Shown one piece after another: positions 42,601 through 50,830 of a DNA stretch of 64,000 nucleotides. Under the pieces are notes generated by a model that saw only the letters and a list, made by a program, of their open reading frames with translations, did no database searches and was not told where the DNA came from. The DNA comes from Shinisaurus crocodilurus (taxonomy: Eukaryota > Chordata > Lepidosauria > Squamata > Shinisauridae): NCBI GenBank assembly GCA_021292165.1, contig JAHFWL010000959.1, positions 62,001 to 126,000 on the forward strand. The letters run 5' to 3'. Every line of letters starts with the position of its first letter. Positions within the stretch are counted from its first letter, which is position 1. The translations under genes and the position numbers were made by a program.

Positions 42601-43164
42601 AAGATGTAACTTTTGCCTGGGTCTTGGAAACAGGAGCATGTTATCTGGAAAGAATGGCAAGGAAACTCCCTTGAGCAACAATGGAATCTGTTATTTCATC
42701 CAGCTGGGAGCCTGGATGCAACTGACCTGCTGTTTCCAGTACTGTTGTTGCCTTACCGCTGTCTGTCAAAGATCCTCTTTCTGCCTTCAGCAGCTGGATA
42801 ACTAGCAGGAGTAGGTTATCCTTATGTGACCCTTCACCCATTTCATTGGTGCTTCTTACTCAGCTGTTAAATGCACAGGAGCCATGCCATGCACTAATTT
42901 AACAAGTGACATAGTACCCCACTGTACTTGATAGAAGACTGGCCCAAATTAGTAAAGTTTAAGCAAGAACAGAACTCAGATTTACTTGTCCGGGTTGATC
43001 AGCTGAGAAGGAGGAAGAAATATGGGAAGCAAAGGTGGAGGAAAAACAACAATGCTGTGCTGGGGTGCAGGACAGAAGATGGACCCTGAGATTCAGATCT
43101 GAGATGGGTGGAGAGAAGAGAGAGGGACCAAACCTGTCATCAACGCCATGGCCATGGAGTCCAT
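30072..43164 (-). CDS. IgR-2: three-Ig-domain receptor with two ITIMs and a TM arginine
   Basis: Predicted inhibitory leukocyte Ig-like receptor. Exons in order are 43134-43164, 39567-39605, 36853-37152, 36171-36470, 32411-32731, 31568-31666, 31227-31330 and 30072-30221. The sum is 1344 nt, or 447 aa plus stop, with consistent phases throughout. Domains: signal peptide (about 24 aa), three Ig domains each with its cysteine pair, TM segment, then a tail with VTYAPI and VLYSEI. Both match the ITIM consensus, whose phosphotyrosine recruits SHP-1/SHP-2 in known family members. The TM exon has an arginine near its outer end (ALLRYACL), as in activating family members that pair with FcR-gamma, so both polarities may coexist, as in human KIR2DL4. 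Least certain is the pairing of exons 1 and 2 across a 3.5-kb intron. Confidence 0.75.
30268..30356 (+). repeat. Compound (GT)n-(GA)n microsatellite
   Basis: About 14 GT followed by about 30 GA units. On the gene strand this is (CT)n-(CA)n, 47-135 nt upstream of the IgR-2 ITIM exon acceptor. Confidence 0.95.
30728..30850 (-). mobile_element. CR1 LINE 3' end
   Basis: On the plus strand: ATTCATAGATCATAGAGTTG then GAAGGGGCCTACAAGGCCAT, the reverse of the CR1 terminus. It lies in an IgR-2 intron. Confidence 0.82.
30988..31037 (-). mobile_element. Short L2 tail in IgR-2 intron
   Basis: ATTTATTTATTT followed by GAATCGCCCATCTGGCCAGA, the extreme 3' end of L2, between the ITIM exon and the linker exon. 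Confidence 0.7.
31227..31330 (-). CDS. IgR-2 exon 7, cytoplasmic linker
   Basis: A 104-nt exon entering in phase 1 and leaving in phase 0, acceptor TTTCTTAAG, donor GTCAAG (weak at +3). It codes SKSWQESELGERKEESDDLG and an alanine-rich end. No tyrosine. Same size as IgR-3 51365-51468. Confidence 0.72.
31568..31666 (-). CDS. IgR-2 exon 6, transmembrane segment with arginine
   Basis: A 99-nt exon, acceptor CTCTCATCAG, donor GTATGT. It is 9-12 nt shorter than the paralogous TM exons. The span TALLRYACLTIPPMIPLAFY is followed by CRRKMS. The arginine replaces a neutral residue of the paralogues, and two prolines sit mid-span. The span is short for a TM helix. Confidence 0.72.
32411..32731 (-). 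CDS. IgR-2 exon 5, membrane-proximal Ig domain
   Basis: A 321-nt phase 1-1 exon, acceptor CTCCTCCAG, donor GTGAGT. DPPPPPVLKV opens the domain; LLLFICSTSG and GEFACSYEE hold the cysteines. N-glycosylation sequons are visible at NAS, NHT and NIT. Confidence 0.86.
33393..33545 (+). repeat. 87-bp tandem duplication
   Basis: CCGCCAGACTCCCACCCTTT and the preceding GGGGGGGCTGGCTG occur twice, in the intron between IgR-2 Ig domains 2 and 3. Confidence 0.85.
34632..34985 (+). repeat. Interspersed palindromic repeat, copy A
   Basis: CTTCCGGGTTCCCAGAGGGC and CTACATAAACAGTGACACGC form imperfect inverted arms. It shares its layout with 37985-38400. Confidence 0.55.
35098..35246 (+). repeat. (AC)n-rich and (TA)n microsatellite
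   Basis: Interrupted CACACG/CACACA runs end in about 12 TA units. Intron of IgR-2. Confidence 0.92.
36171..36470 (-). CDS. IgR-2 exon 4, Ig domain 2
   Basis: A 300-nt phase 1-1 exon, donor GTGAGC. Key segments are YIRGEEVTLKCSAPEG and TAGAYSCAYG. The acceptor AATACAAG is preceded by a long (CCT)n tract, which is a trinucleotide repeat at 36487-36512 on the plus strand. It pairs with IgR-3 exon 55621-55920. Confidence 0.83.
36487..36512 (+). repeat. (GGA)n tract at an acceptor
   Basis: Eight GGA units. On the gene strand this is the (TCC)n pyrimidine tract of the IgR-2 Ig domain 2 acceptor. Confidence 0.85.
36853..37152 (-). CDS. IgR-2 exon 3, Ig domain 1
   Basis: A 300-nt phase 1-1 exon, acceptor CTCTCTCAG, donor GTAAGG. 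Key segments are RLSWSPPYSLFARGQQ, LKCSLPRGQKG and ESFACAYW. It is of the same class as IgR-3 exon 61561-61881, sharing the ENTLEVST-type core and the FSITG end. Confidence 0.85.
37985..38400 (+). repeat. Interspersed palindromic repeat, copy B
   Basis: CTTCCGGGTTCCCGACGCTA pairs with the reverse of GTGCTGGGAGCCCGGAAG. It is GC- and CpG-rich relative to the flanks. Confidence 0.55.
38743..39420 (+). mobile_element. 678-bp hAT-like element with ACTCG-rich ends
   Basis: Termini CAGGGATG and CATCCCTG, with exact 8-bp duplication GTGACTTA (38735-38742, 39421-39428). About 150 bp at each end are built from permuted GACTCGAGTC units. The core has no recognisable transposase. It lies in an IgR-2 intron. 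Confidence 0.9.
39567..39605 (-). CDS. IgR-2 exon 2, second half of signal peptide
   Basis: A 39-nt mini-exon between CCCCCTTTCAG and GTAAGA, phase 1-1. With exon 1 it gives a leader ending ASVLLWMVCIAG. A CAG six bases further in could be used instead and also keeps frame. A 39-nt copy with a stop lies at 27323-27361. Confidence 0.58.
39641..39679 (+). repeat. (TAA)n microsatellite
   Basis: Thirteen TAA-type units, 36 nt upstream (gene strand) of IgR-2 exon 2. Confidence 0.92.
40304..40520 (+). repeat. Diverged palindromic element
   Basis: GCAACCCATGATCGGCTCCG at the left pairs imperfectly with CGGAGTCGATCGTGGATTGC at 40415-40438. Similar in style to the 7.9-8.3 kb block. Confidence 0.5.
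41000..41680 (-). mobile_element. Older L2/CR1-type LINE fragment
   Basis: ITPILARLHWMLCFQARFKV and LVLTYKALHGSGPQHL mark an older subfamily. The tail at 41000-41060 contains the TTGCCTGATAGCCAAAGCTC type end. Confidence 0.65.
41691..42200 (-). mobile_element. L2 LINE 3' end
   Basis: The frame from 42187 down reads LKELHWLPVVCRAEFKVLAL and ends FRREYGVG. It lies in the long first intron of IgR-2. Confidence 0.85.
42978..43008 (-). pseudogene. Degenerate signal exon 2 next to IgR-2 exon 1
   Basis: It aligns with IgR-1 exon 2 and keeps the shared 3' flank (TTCTGTTCTTGCT). The 5' part of the exon is deleted and one base is missing at the donor. IgR-2 therefore seems to use the more distant 39567-39605 exon. 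Confidence 0.45.
43134..43164 (-). CDS. IgR-2 exon 1, start codon and leader
   Basis: Codes MDSMAMALMT and ends in phase 1 before GTTTGG. It is homologous to IgR-1 exon 1, and the similarity continues into the 5' flank (43.18-43.45 kb against 19.53-19.75 kb). An internal Met at codon 4 could also serve as start. Confidence 0.55.
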
Positions 43165-43596
43165 CTTCAGTCAAGATCCCTTGGAGGTTGCACAGCTGGT
43201 TCTCTCAGCTCCACCACTGTCCTGCTTCCTTTCCCAAGAGATAGTACAGTGCTGCACCGACTACCAACTCAATCTTATCTCAACAAAAACCAAGACAGGA
43301 ACTGCATCTTCACCCCCTTCCCCTCACCCACTGTCAGCACATCACACGTACGCCCCCCCACATAGCTCAAGCACACACCAAAGGGTTTTATTTCAAAGCC
43401 TTATTTTAACCTCATCCGGCCTTGCTCTGCCTTCTGCTGTCTCCTTGCTTCCAAACAAAGCACTTCAGAAAGCCAAAGAGCAGCCAGAAGAGGCAGGAGG
43501 TGAGAAACAAAAGAAGAAAGCAATTGTGCTTGTTGGACATCATAATTGGGGTCCTCCTCAGGAGATATGGAAGAATGTTCTTCATAAACCTTAAAG

Positions 43597-44287
43597 CAGG
43601 GGTCCTCAAACTTTTTAAACAGGGGGCCAGTTCATTGTCCCTCAGACTGTTGGGGGGCCGGACTATCATTTGAAAAAAAATATGAACGAATGGATCAATT
43701 TAAAAAAAAGGACCCGGGTCCTTTTTTTTTACTTGATAGGGGTGAATTTTTTCCCCCTTAAATGGAAAGTTATTTTATTTATTTATTTATTTATTTCATT
43801 TTTATACCGCCCAATAGCCAAAGCTCTCTGGGCGGTTTACAGCAATTAACAAGACAGTCCCTGCCCGCAGGCTTACAATCTAAAAAGACACGACACACAA
43901 GGAAAAAGGGATGGGGAGGGAAGAAGAGGGAATATTAATGAATACTCCTGGCAGGGCTGGTGGTATTTACATATATAGTTGCACAATTGTTTCATGCCTA
44001 ACACGAATATACTTTTGTTTTTGCCATCACACAAATGAGCATACTCTGCTTCAATCCAAAGTAGCATTTTTGAAACATTAGAAATCTGACTTAGCTACAT
44101 CAGCTCATACATAAGAGGTAAAACACCACCACTAATTTTTCCATATTATGGAAAAGAATTAAAAGAATCAGTGCTTGAAGCGAAAGAGTTAAAAAAAAAA
44201 GTCTGCTTCCACCAATTGGCCGGCGGGCTGGATAAAAAGGCAAGGCGGGCCGGATGTGGCCCGCGGGCTTTAGTTTGAAGACCCCTG
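43597..44287 (+). mobile_element. 691-bp hAT-like element with nested LINE-like tail
   Basis: Begins CAGGGGTCCTCAAACTTTTT and ends TTTGAAGACCCCTG. CCTTAAAG is duplicated exactly (43589-43596, 44288-44295). A LINE-type tail (about 43772-43910) is nested inside. Confidence 0.9.
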
Positions 44288-44307
44288 CCTTAAAGAGAAA
44301 AGAGATC

Positions 44308-44376
44308 ATCTTCATCAGAGCCAAACCTCATCCCAAGGCAGGGTCTTCATCAGAGCCAAACCTCATCCCAAGGCAG
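44308..44376 (+). repeat. 35-bp tandem duplication
   Basis: TCTTCATCAGAGCCAAACCT occurs twice head to tail. Confidence 0.85.
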
Positions 44377-45620
44377 TGTTTCAATTTATGCATTTATTTA
44401 TTTTATTTAACACTTTTCTCTTCTTAGCCACCTTGAAAGACTGCAAGCTTCCCATGGTGGCAAATTCTCTTTTTTGGATGTGTGGTTATTATATGCATCA
44501 TGCAGGGAGGCGTGTGGAGCACTGAACACACGGGGTGAGGGGGGAGTGGTCTTCAGCATAGTAATTTCACTCCTGAAGTTGGCCAGGAAATGTCTGTCAG
44601 AAGGTGCTGAAAAGAAGAATTGCTTGCTCTGTGCAAAAAGCATGATGGGAAACTCTTGAGGCCTCACTAGTGGTGGTCTGCACCTCTCAGCCACCACAGT
44701 GCAATTGCGGAGTTCTTTTCGTGTCTCTCAGTCACCACACACTTCCTGTCACTGAGGCCTATCGGGCTGTGCGAAGCATATATTAATGACATACGGTACC
44801 TCTGCTTCAGCCAGTTGTTTCAGACTCAGCCAGTGCTGCATGACCCAGTATTATTTCCTCCCCTCTGTGCTGTTGGGTGAGTATCCCCTTCCGTTGGTTG
44901 GCCGTGGCTCCTTGTTCCATCTGCAGAGCTTTCAGAGTCCCTCTTCTTTGCTCTTCTAGCTTCTCTCCCAATGGATATTTTGGATGGCGTCCCTTGCAGG
45001 TGAGAAGAAAAGGAGTTTGTGTCTGCCTGGCATTATGTGCCCACTGTTAGGATGGTGCTCACTATGTGGTGTGGTTTGTCACTCAGAAAATGAGAATTTG
45101 TTTCCTGACAAGGCAGGAGACGAGGTCGCTGCAGCTGCTCCTCCCCATTCCTCATCGGATACTTTCATCTGTCTTTTTAATCCTTTGAATATTCTACTGA
45201 ATTCTTCTAACCAAGGTTTCTTAATGTGTCACCATTGCCCTAGCTAGCCCCTTGGGGACATTTACGTTGCTTTTAGAAAGTGGTTAATGTGTGCAGTGCA
45301 GCTGTGCCTTTGGAGTAGAGTAGCGCAGAAGTGGGACCTGCTGCAACAAAATGTTGCAACGTGGACTGTAGCTCTTCACGGTTCCAGCCAGCCAGCCAGG
45401 CGCGTGACACCTTCCGGGATACACTAAACAAACACTCACCCCAGTTGAACAGTTCACAACTATATTGTCAACCCTGTGTAATAATATGACTTATCTGTAT
45501 GTTTGCAAGCAGACCGTACAAGGTATGCAGCATTTGTTTCCCAGGCATGAATTGTGTTGTTTTAAGCCTGATGACTAGGGTTGGCTGAAAGGGCACGTAC
45601 AGCGTATAGAAATCAAAGGA
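44377..45620 (+). other. Nothing recognised
   Basis: Short open frames only, without family signatures or flanking splice context. Confidence 0.4.
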
Positions 45621-45640
45621 ATTTGGGAGTCGTTCATTTC

Positions 45641-45972
45641 TTTTTTCTTTTCTTTTTAAAATAAATTTTATTTAGTTATTATAAACTACATACAAAACTA
45701 TAAAACACAAACATACAACTAAAATAAATCATAAGGTGCACACACACCCCAACCGCCTAGGGACCAACTAATATACATCCATCCCCTTAATCAATTAAAT
45801 TCCACATTCCAAAAATATAATGTGTCCGGACAAGGCATACTCCCCTTCCTTTTTATTAATACATAGTCTAATAATTGATTCCATATATCCATAAAATTAT
45901 TCTTCTTTAACTGTCCCTTTTTGCATTTGATACTACACAAGTTAGTTTATCATTTAGGGCTATATCCCAAAC
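45641..45972 (-). mobile_element. L1 LINE 3' end with 17-bp target duplication
   Basis: TGGGAGTCGTTCATTTC occurs at 45624-45640 and again at 45973-45989. The insert begins with a T/A-rich tail and matches the 3' part of the L1 at 6389-7048 in reverse. It is a typical target-primed insertion. Confidence 0.85.
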
Positions 45973-46261
45973 TGGGAGTCGTTCATTTCATCCTCGGACA
46001 CTGTGAAGGACTTGTAAGGATGTATGGATGTTGTTAAATCCATTCCGTCTGTGTTTTGCGGATTGTCTCAGGCATCTTTCATTCCCTTATCTGACCATTG
46101 ATGGAGTCAGACTGCTTTTTATGAGAATTTCATTTGACTTGAGCTAATGTGGATTAGTGCAAATGGACATTACTGCATTAGTGCTAATGCCAATCAGTGC
46201 AACCAACCACCCCCACCCCCTGCCGCCGCCGCAAAAGTATACGGCTTGGGATTGCAATATG

Positions 46262-46560
46262 TGACAGAACGCCTCTCCCAACCTGATGCTACTCAGACTC
46301 AGATACTACGGTGAACATCTGAGGCCTTCCTCTGAGTGCCACCTCTGAGGGAAGCTCAGAGGGTGGCAACAAGGGAAGAGGGCCTTCTCCGTGGTGGCCC
46401 CACCCATTGATGGAATGATCTCCCCACTGAAGCCCACCTGGTGCCATTTCAGTTTCAGGTTAAGACGACCCAATTCTCCCAGGCATTTAATGGCAATTAA
46501 GTGTATGTAATGGCACGATGGGGATTTATGTCAGCTGTTTTTAGCAGGTCTAGTGTTGGG
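46262..46560 (+). mobile_element. Old L2-type LINE fragment
   Basis: AAGAGGGCCTTCTCCGTGGT and the following sequence match the LWNSLPSD region of L2 at DNA level, with frame lost. Confidence 0.55.
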
Positions 46561-47266
46561 GGCCCAATCCTGCAATCACACATTCTACTCTTCAGAAATC
46601 ATATGGCTGATGAAATTTTGCTATAGGCTCTAGAAATTGTTTCACATCAATCCCACATAAAAGCATAAGGCAGAGAGAGAGGCAGAGAAACTAGGAGGAG
46701 GAAAACGAAGAGGAGGAGGAGGAAGGCCACAGTCCTAGAGGAAAGAAAGCGTTAGAGCTGCTAGAACTGGAGAACTGGTTGAGAGAATGCTGGACCTATG
46801 ACAATGAGATATTGCTTGGATGAGAGACCTGGATAAAATAGGGACACAGTCTACTTGGGAATGCTGGATGTGTTTATCCCTGGTGGATTACCCTATTGAT
46901 AATTTGTTTTGTCTCTATGTGCATCCATCCATATTTTAAAACTTTTTCCTAATGACAATTTTATTCAGTAAAATGTTGAACTCTCTTGTTATAAACTTTA
47001 TGGTGCCTTTTCTTTTTGGGTTACCCACGCCACATCTAATAGCTGCTCCTACATTTCCTAAGGTAGATACCTGAGACCCAGGAAGTTTCAAGGCTGGTTT
47101 GCTGGAGGCAGCCAGGAAAAAAAAAAAAAGATTTCCAGTCCACCTGGAAAAGGCCACAGGAAGGGAAGAGCAAAAGGAGTGCGGGAACAGTATCGTGCCT
47201 GTTTTCCCTTCTACTCACAGAACAAGGTGTCACTGCTCCATGGCATGCCCCGGGGGCCATGCACAT
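46561..47266 (+). other. Nothing recognised
   Basis: A GA-rich patch at 46670-46730 and a poly(A) run near 47116; no gene seen. Confidence 0.4.
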
Positions 47267-47267
47267 T

Positions 47268-49545
47268 ATTTATTACATTTATCAATCGCCCATCTGGCCG
47301 GTCACCCAGCCACCCTGGGCGATGTACAATTAAAATACAATAAAACACAATAAAATATAATAATTAAAACAATATTAAAAAATTCTCATTAAAAACCTAA
47401 CCCACCCCATATTCCCGCCTGAACAGCCATGTTTTTAATGCACGGCGGAAGCTCATCACGGAGGGGGCATGGCGAAGGTCACTAGGGAGGGAGTTCCATA
47501 ATGTGGGGGCCGCCACAGAGAAGGCCCTCTTCCTAGTCCCCACCAGCCTGGCTGCTCTGGCTGATGGGATAAGGAGAAGGCCGTCCGTGGCAGACCTTGT
47601 TGAGCGGCCTACTTGATGTTGCTGGAGGCGCTCCTTGAGATAAGCTGGGCCGGAGCCGTGTAGGGTTTTAAAGGTCAAAACCAACACCTTGAATTCGGCT
47701 CGGCAAGCAACTGGTAGCCAGTGCAACTCTTTAAGCACTGGCGTGATGTGATCACGCCGGCGGCTGCCCTTAATCAGGCGAGCCGCCGCGTTCTGTACCA
47801 GCTGAAGCTTCCGGACCGTCTTCAAGGGTAACCCCACGTAGAGCGCATTACAGTAGTCTAGACGAGAGGAGACCAAGGCATGAACCACTGATGGGAGCAG
47901 GTGATTAGGAAGGTAGGGGCGCAGCTGCCGTATCAGATGGAGTTGATACAGCGCCGCCCGGCTCACAGCTGCCACCTGAGCCTCCATGGACAGCTGGGAG
48001 TCTAGAATGACCCCCAAGCTGCGGACCTGGTCCTTCAGGGGTAGATGTACCCCATTCAGCACCAGGTCAACATCCCCTAACCTTCCCTTGTCCCCCACCA
48101 GAAGTACCTCGGTCTTGTCGGGGTTCAGCTTCAGCATATTCCTTCCCATCCAGCCAGCCACTGACTCCAGGCACTTGGACAGGGTTTCAACGGCCAACCT
48201 CGGTGAGGACTTAAAACAGAGGTAGAGCTGCGTGTCATCCGCATACTGATGACACTGCACCCCAAACCTCCTGATGATAGCTCCCAGCGGCTTGAGGTAG
48301 ATGTTGAATAACATCGGGGAGAAGATGGAACCCTGCGGCACTCCACAAGTGAGCAGCCGAGGGTCCGAAGCCTCCTCCCCGAGAACTACCCTCTGATACC
48401 TTCCAGAGAGGAAGGACCGGAACCACTGCAATACAGTGCCTCCTAAGCCCAACCCCTCCAGACTGTCCAGGAGGATACCGTGGTCAACGGTATCAAAAGC
48501 CGCTGAGAGATCGAGGAGGACTAGAAAGGAGCATTCGCCCCTATCCAAAGCCCTCCTCATATCATCCACCAAGGCGACCAAGGCCGTCTCCGTCCCATGT
48601 CCAGACCTGAAGCCCGACTGGCACGGATCCAAATAATCGGCTTCATCCAAGTGTGCCTTCAACTGAGCACCCACCACCCGCTCGATCACCTTGCCCAGAA
48701 ATGGTAAATTGGAGACTGGGCGAAAGTTGTTTAAATCCTGGGGATCCAAGGAGGGCTTCTTTAGAAGCGGTCTTATTACTGCCTCCTTGAGGGCTGATGG
48801 CATCACTCCCTCCTCGAGGGAGGCATTCACCACCGCCTTGATCCCCTCACCCAGTCTCTCCCTGCAGCTCATGATGAGCCAGGATGGGCAAGGGTCAAGC
48901 AAGCAGGTGGTCGGCCTCACAGATGAAAGCACCTTGTCCACTTCATCAGAAGGAAGAAGCCGAAACCGATCCCACAAAACCGGTCTGCCATTGGCCTCCT
49001 CCCGCTCACTCCCTGTGTCCACGACGTACGATATCCCACTCCTAATCCGATCGATTTTATCTGCGAAGTGCTTCGCTAAAGCCTCACAGGAGGCTTTTGA
49101 CTGTTCCAGTGGGTCCGGAGCGACTGGACCGACCAGACTCCGGACCACTTGGAACAGCCTCCTGGGGCAGCACTCTGCAGACGCAATGGAGGCAGCATAG
49201 AAATTCTTTTTTGCTGCCTTCACCGCCACCCGGTAGGCTGAAGATGCAGCTCTAACCCGTGTTCGATCGTCTTCGGAGCGGGAATTTCGCCATCGGCGCT
49301 CTAGCCTTCTCACCTCTTGTTTCAGAGCTCGCAGCGACGGAGTGAACCATAGCGCCGCGCGAGCTCTGTTTAGGCGAAGAGGGCGCTTCGGGGCAACTCG
49401 GTCTAATGCCCTGGTGATTGCAGCATTCCAGTCATCCACCAGGGTCTCGACCGAGCTACCGTTTGTGTGCTCCAATTCCCCAAGCGCGTTCAGGAATCCA
49501 TCCGGATCCATAAGACGCCTGGGGCGGACCATTCTAATAGGTCCC
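47268..49545 (-). mobile_element. L2-type LINE, 5'-truncated, with open 711-codon RT frame
   Basis: The frame 49532-47397 covers the linker, reverse transcriptase and C-terminal region of ORF2 without a stop. RT motifs in order are FLVLLDLSAAFDTVDHGILL, GVPQGSIFSPMLFNIY and HQYADDTQLYL. The end reads KTWLFRREYGVG. The endonuclease part is missing because of 5' truncation. The 3' tail (CGCCCATCTGGCC followed by short A/T repeats) matches the other L2 tails here. It is a young copy of the CR1/L2 group but cannot move on its own. Confidence 0.92.
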
Positions 49546-49849
49546 TATTGAATGCACACATATGCAGGCTTCCCCCACCCTCCAGAACCTCAGGCACAGG
49601 ATGGAGGGGTTCAATCATCCCCCCCCCTAAACACTGTGATCTAGGGACAGGATCCGAATGGGGGTGACTGTGGGGCGGGAAAGGCTTTCACAAAGATGCT
49701 GTTTCCCTGCTGTGATTTGCAGTGAGAAAACAGCAGTCTTGGCTGCATGAACATTGCTGTAGGGTGGGGGAGGTGAAAGTCTGCCCCCCCCCTCCAGCAA
49801 TCCACACTGAGATCACTGTCCCAATGCTGCTATCATCATCAGGCGATCA

Positions 49850-50220
49850 CTCGTGACCGAGTAAGATTGTCTTCCGGGATAAAAGGAGGAAATTCTAAAG
49901 AAGATTGTGTAGACTCTAGCGATGGGTCCATAAGTGACTGTGGAGGCCAATTCTAGATCCACACAGCTTCCCACAGTGAGGACACAGGTTACCAGATAGA
50001 AGATGGTCCTGTAAAGGATTCATTTGACGTGCTTTTCGCTTAGCACGTTTCTCCCTTTCACCTTGCACTCGGGCTTCTTCAAAGTCCATGGAACCTTTAT
50101 GAAAGGCCAACCTCCATTTAGATCATTCATGGGCCAGAGCTTCCCAGTTTTCGATGTTTATATTGCATTTTTTTAGATTAGCCTTATGAACATCTTTAAA
50201 CCTCTTTTCCGCACAGCCCG
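49850..50220 (-). mobile_element. Non-LTR retrotransposon C-terminal fragment
   Basis: The minus strand reads RFKDVHKANLKKCNINIENW, then FEEARVQGEREKRAKRKAR and LCPHCGKLCGSRIGLHSHL, a C-terminal CCHH finger. One TGA breaks it near 50120. This end is common to several LINE clades; the clade is not assigned. Confidence 0.7.
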
Positions 50221-50692
50221 ACAGACACCTGATCAGCTGGGCTGCAGGGAAAAGCAGGTGTGGCTCCGCCAGCCTTGTGGGCCACATGTAGAGTGGCCAA
50301 GGGCCACATGTGTCTTGCAGGGTGGGGTGGCCCACATGTGAGAGAGAGCAGATGCACTGCAGGAAGGCACCTCCTGACAGAACTCCTCAAGCAAGCACAC
50401 GGGCTGGAGAGGAAACTCAAATATTATCTTTTCTAGATTTAAGAAATGAAGATGCTTTGAAGATGTTTCTTGTTGCAAATTCTACCTACCCTAAATCTTT
50501 GATCATAATAAAATGTAAATGTAAACTTTCAACGAATGTATTGACCATAAGCCACACAAATTTCATTTTGACCCCTTGTCTGAAGCCCAACATCAGCTCA
50601 CATAGAAGCAACGGGCTGTGCATTGCATGGGTGGGTTAGCAACGTGGCGCGGGGGATGCACATCCAAAGCATTTTTCTGTTCCACAATCTCT

Positions 50693-50830
50693 TTATATTG
50701 CTGCTCTGTGGATGGGTCTAGAGAGAATCTCGCTGTACACAACCCCCTTCTCTTCCCGTCTCTTTTCTCTCACTGGTCGAGGAGTCCGAGCAGAGGAAAT
50801 GGTGAGATAGGCGTAGGTGACGTCTGAGCC
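50693..50830 (-). CDS. IgR-3 ITIM tail exon
   Basis: Terminal exon of 45 codons plus TAA, acceptor TCTTTCTCAG. VTYAYL and VVYSEI both fit the ITIM consensus, with tyrosines 26 residues apart. Between them lies a very basic stretch (REKRREEK). Confidence 0.84.
   Translation of the reverse strand, partial: GSDVTYAYLTISSARTPRPVREKRREEKGVVYSEILSRPIHRAAI

Noticed and set aside
48691..49200. 169-codon plus-strand frame
   Set aside because: Antisense shadow of the L2 reverse transcriptase frame.
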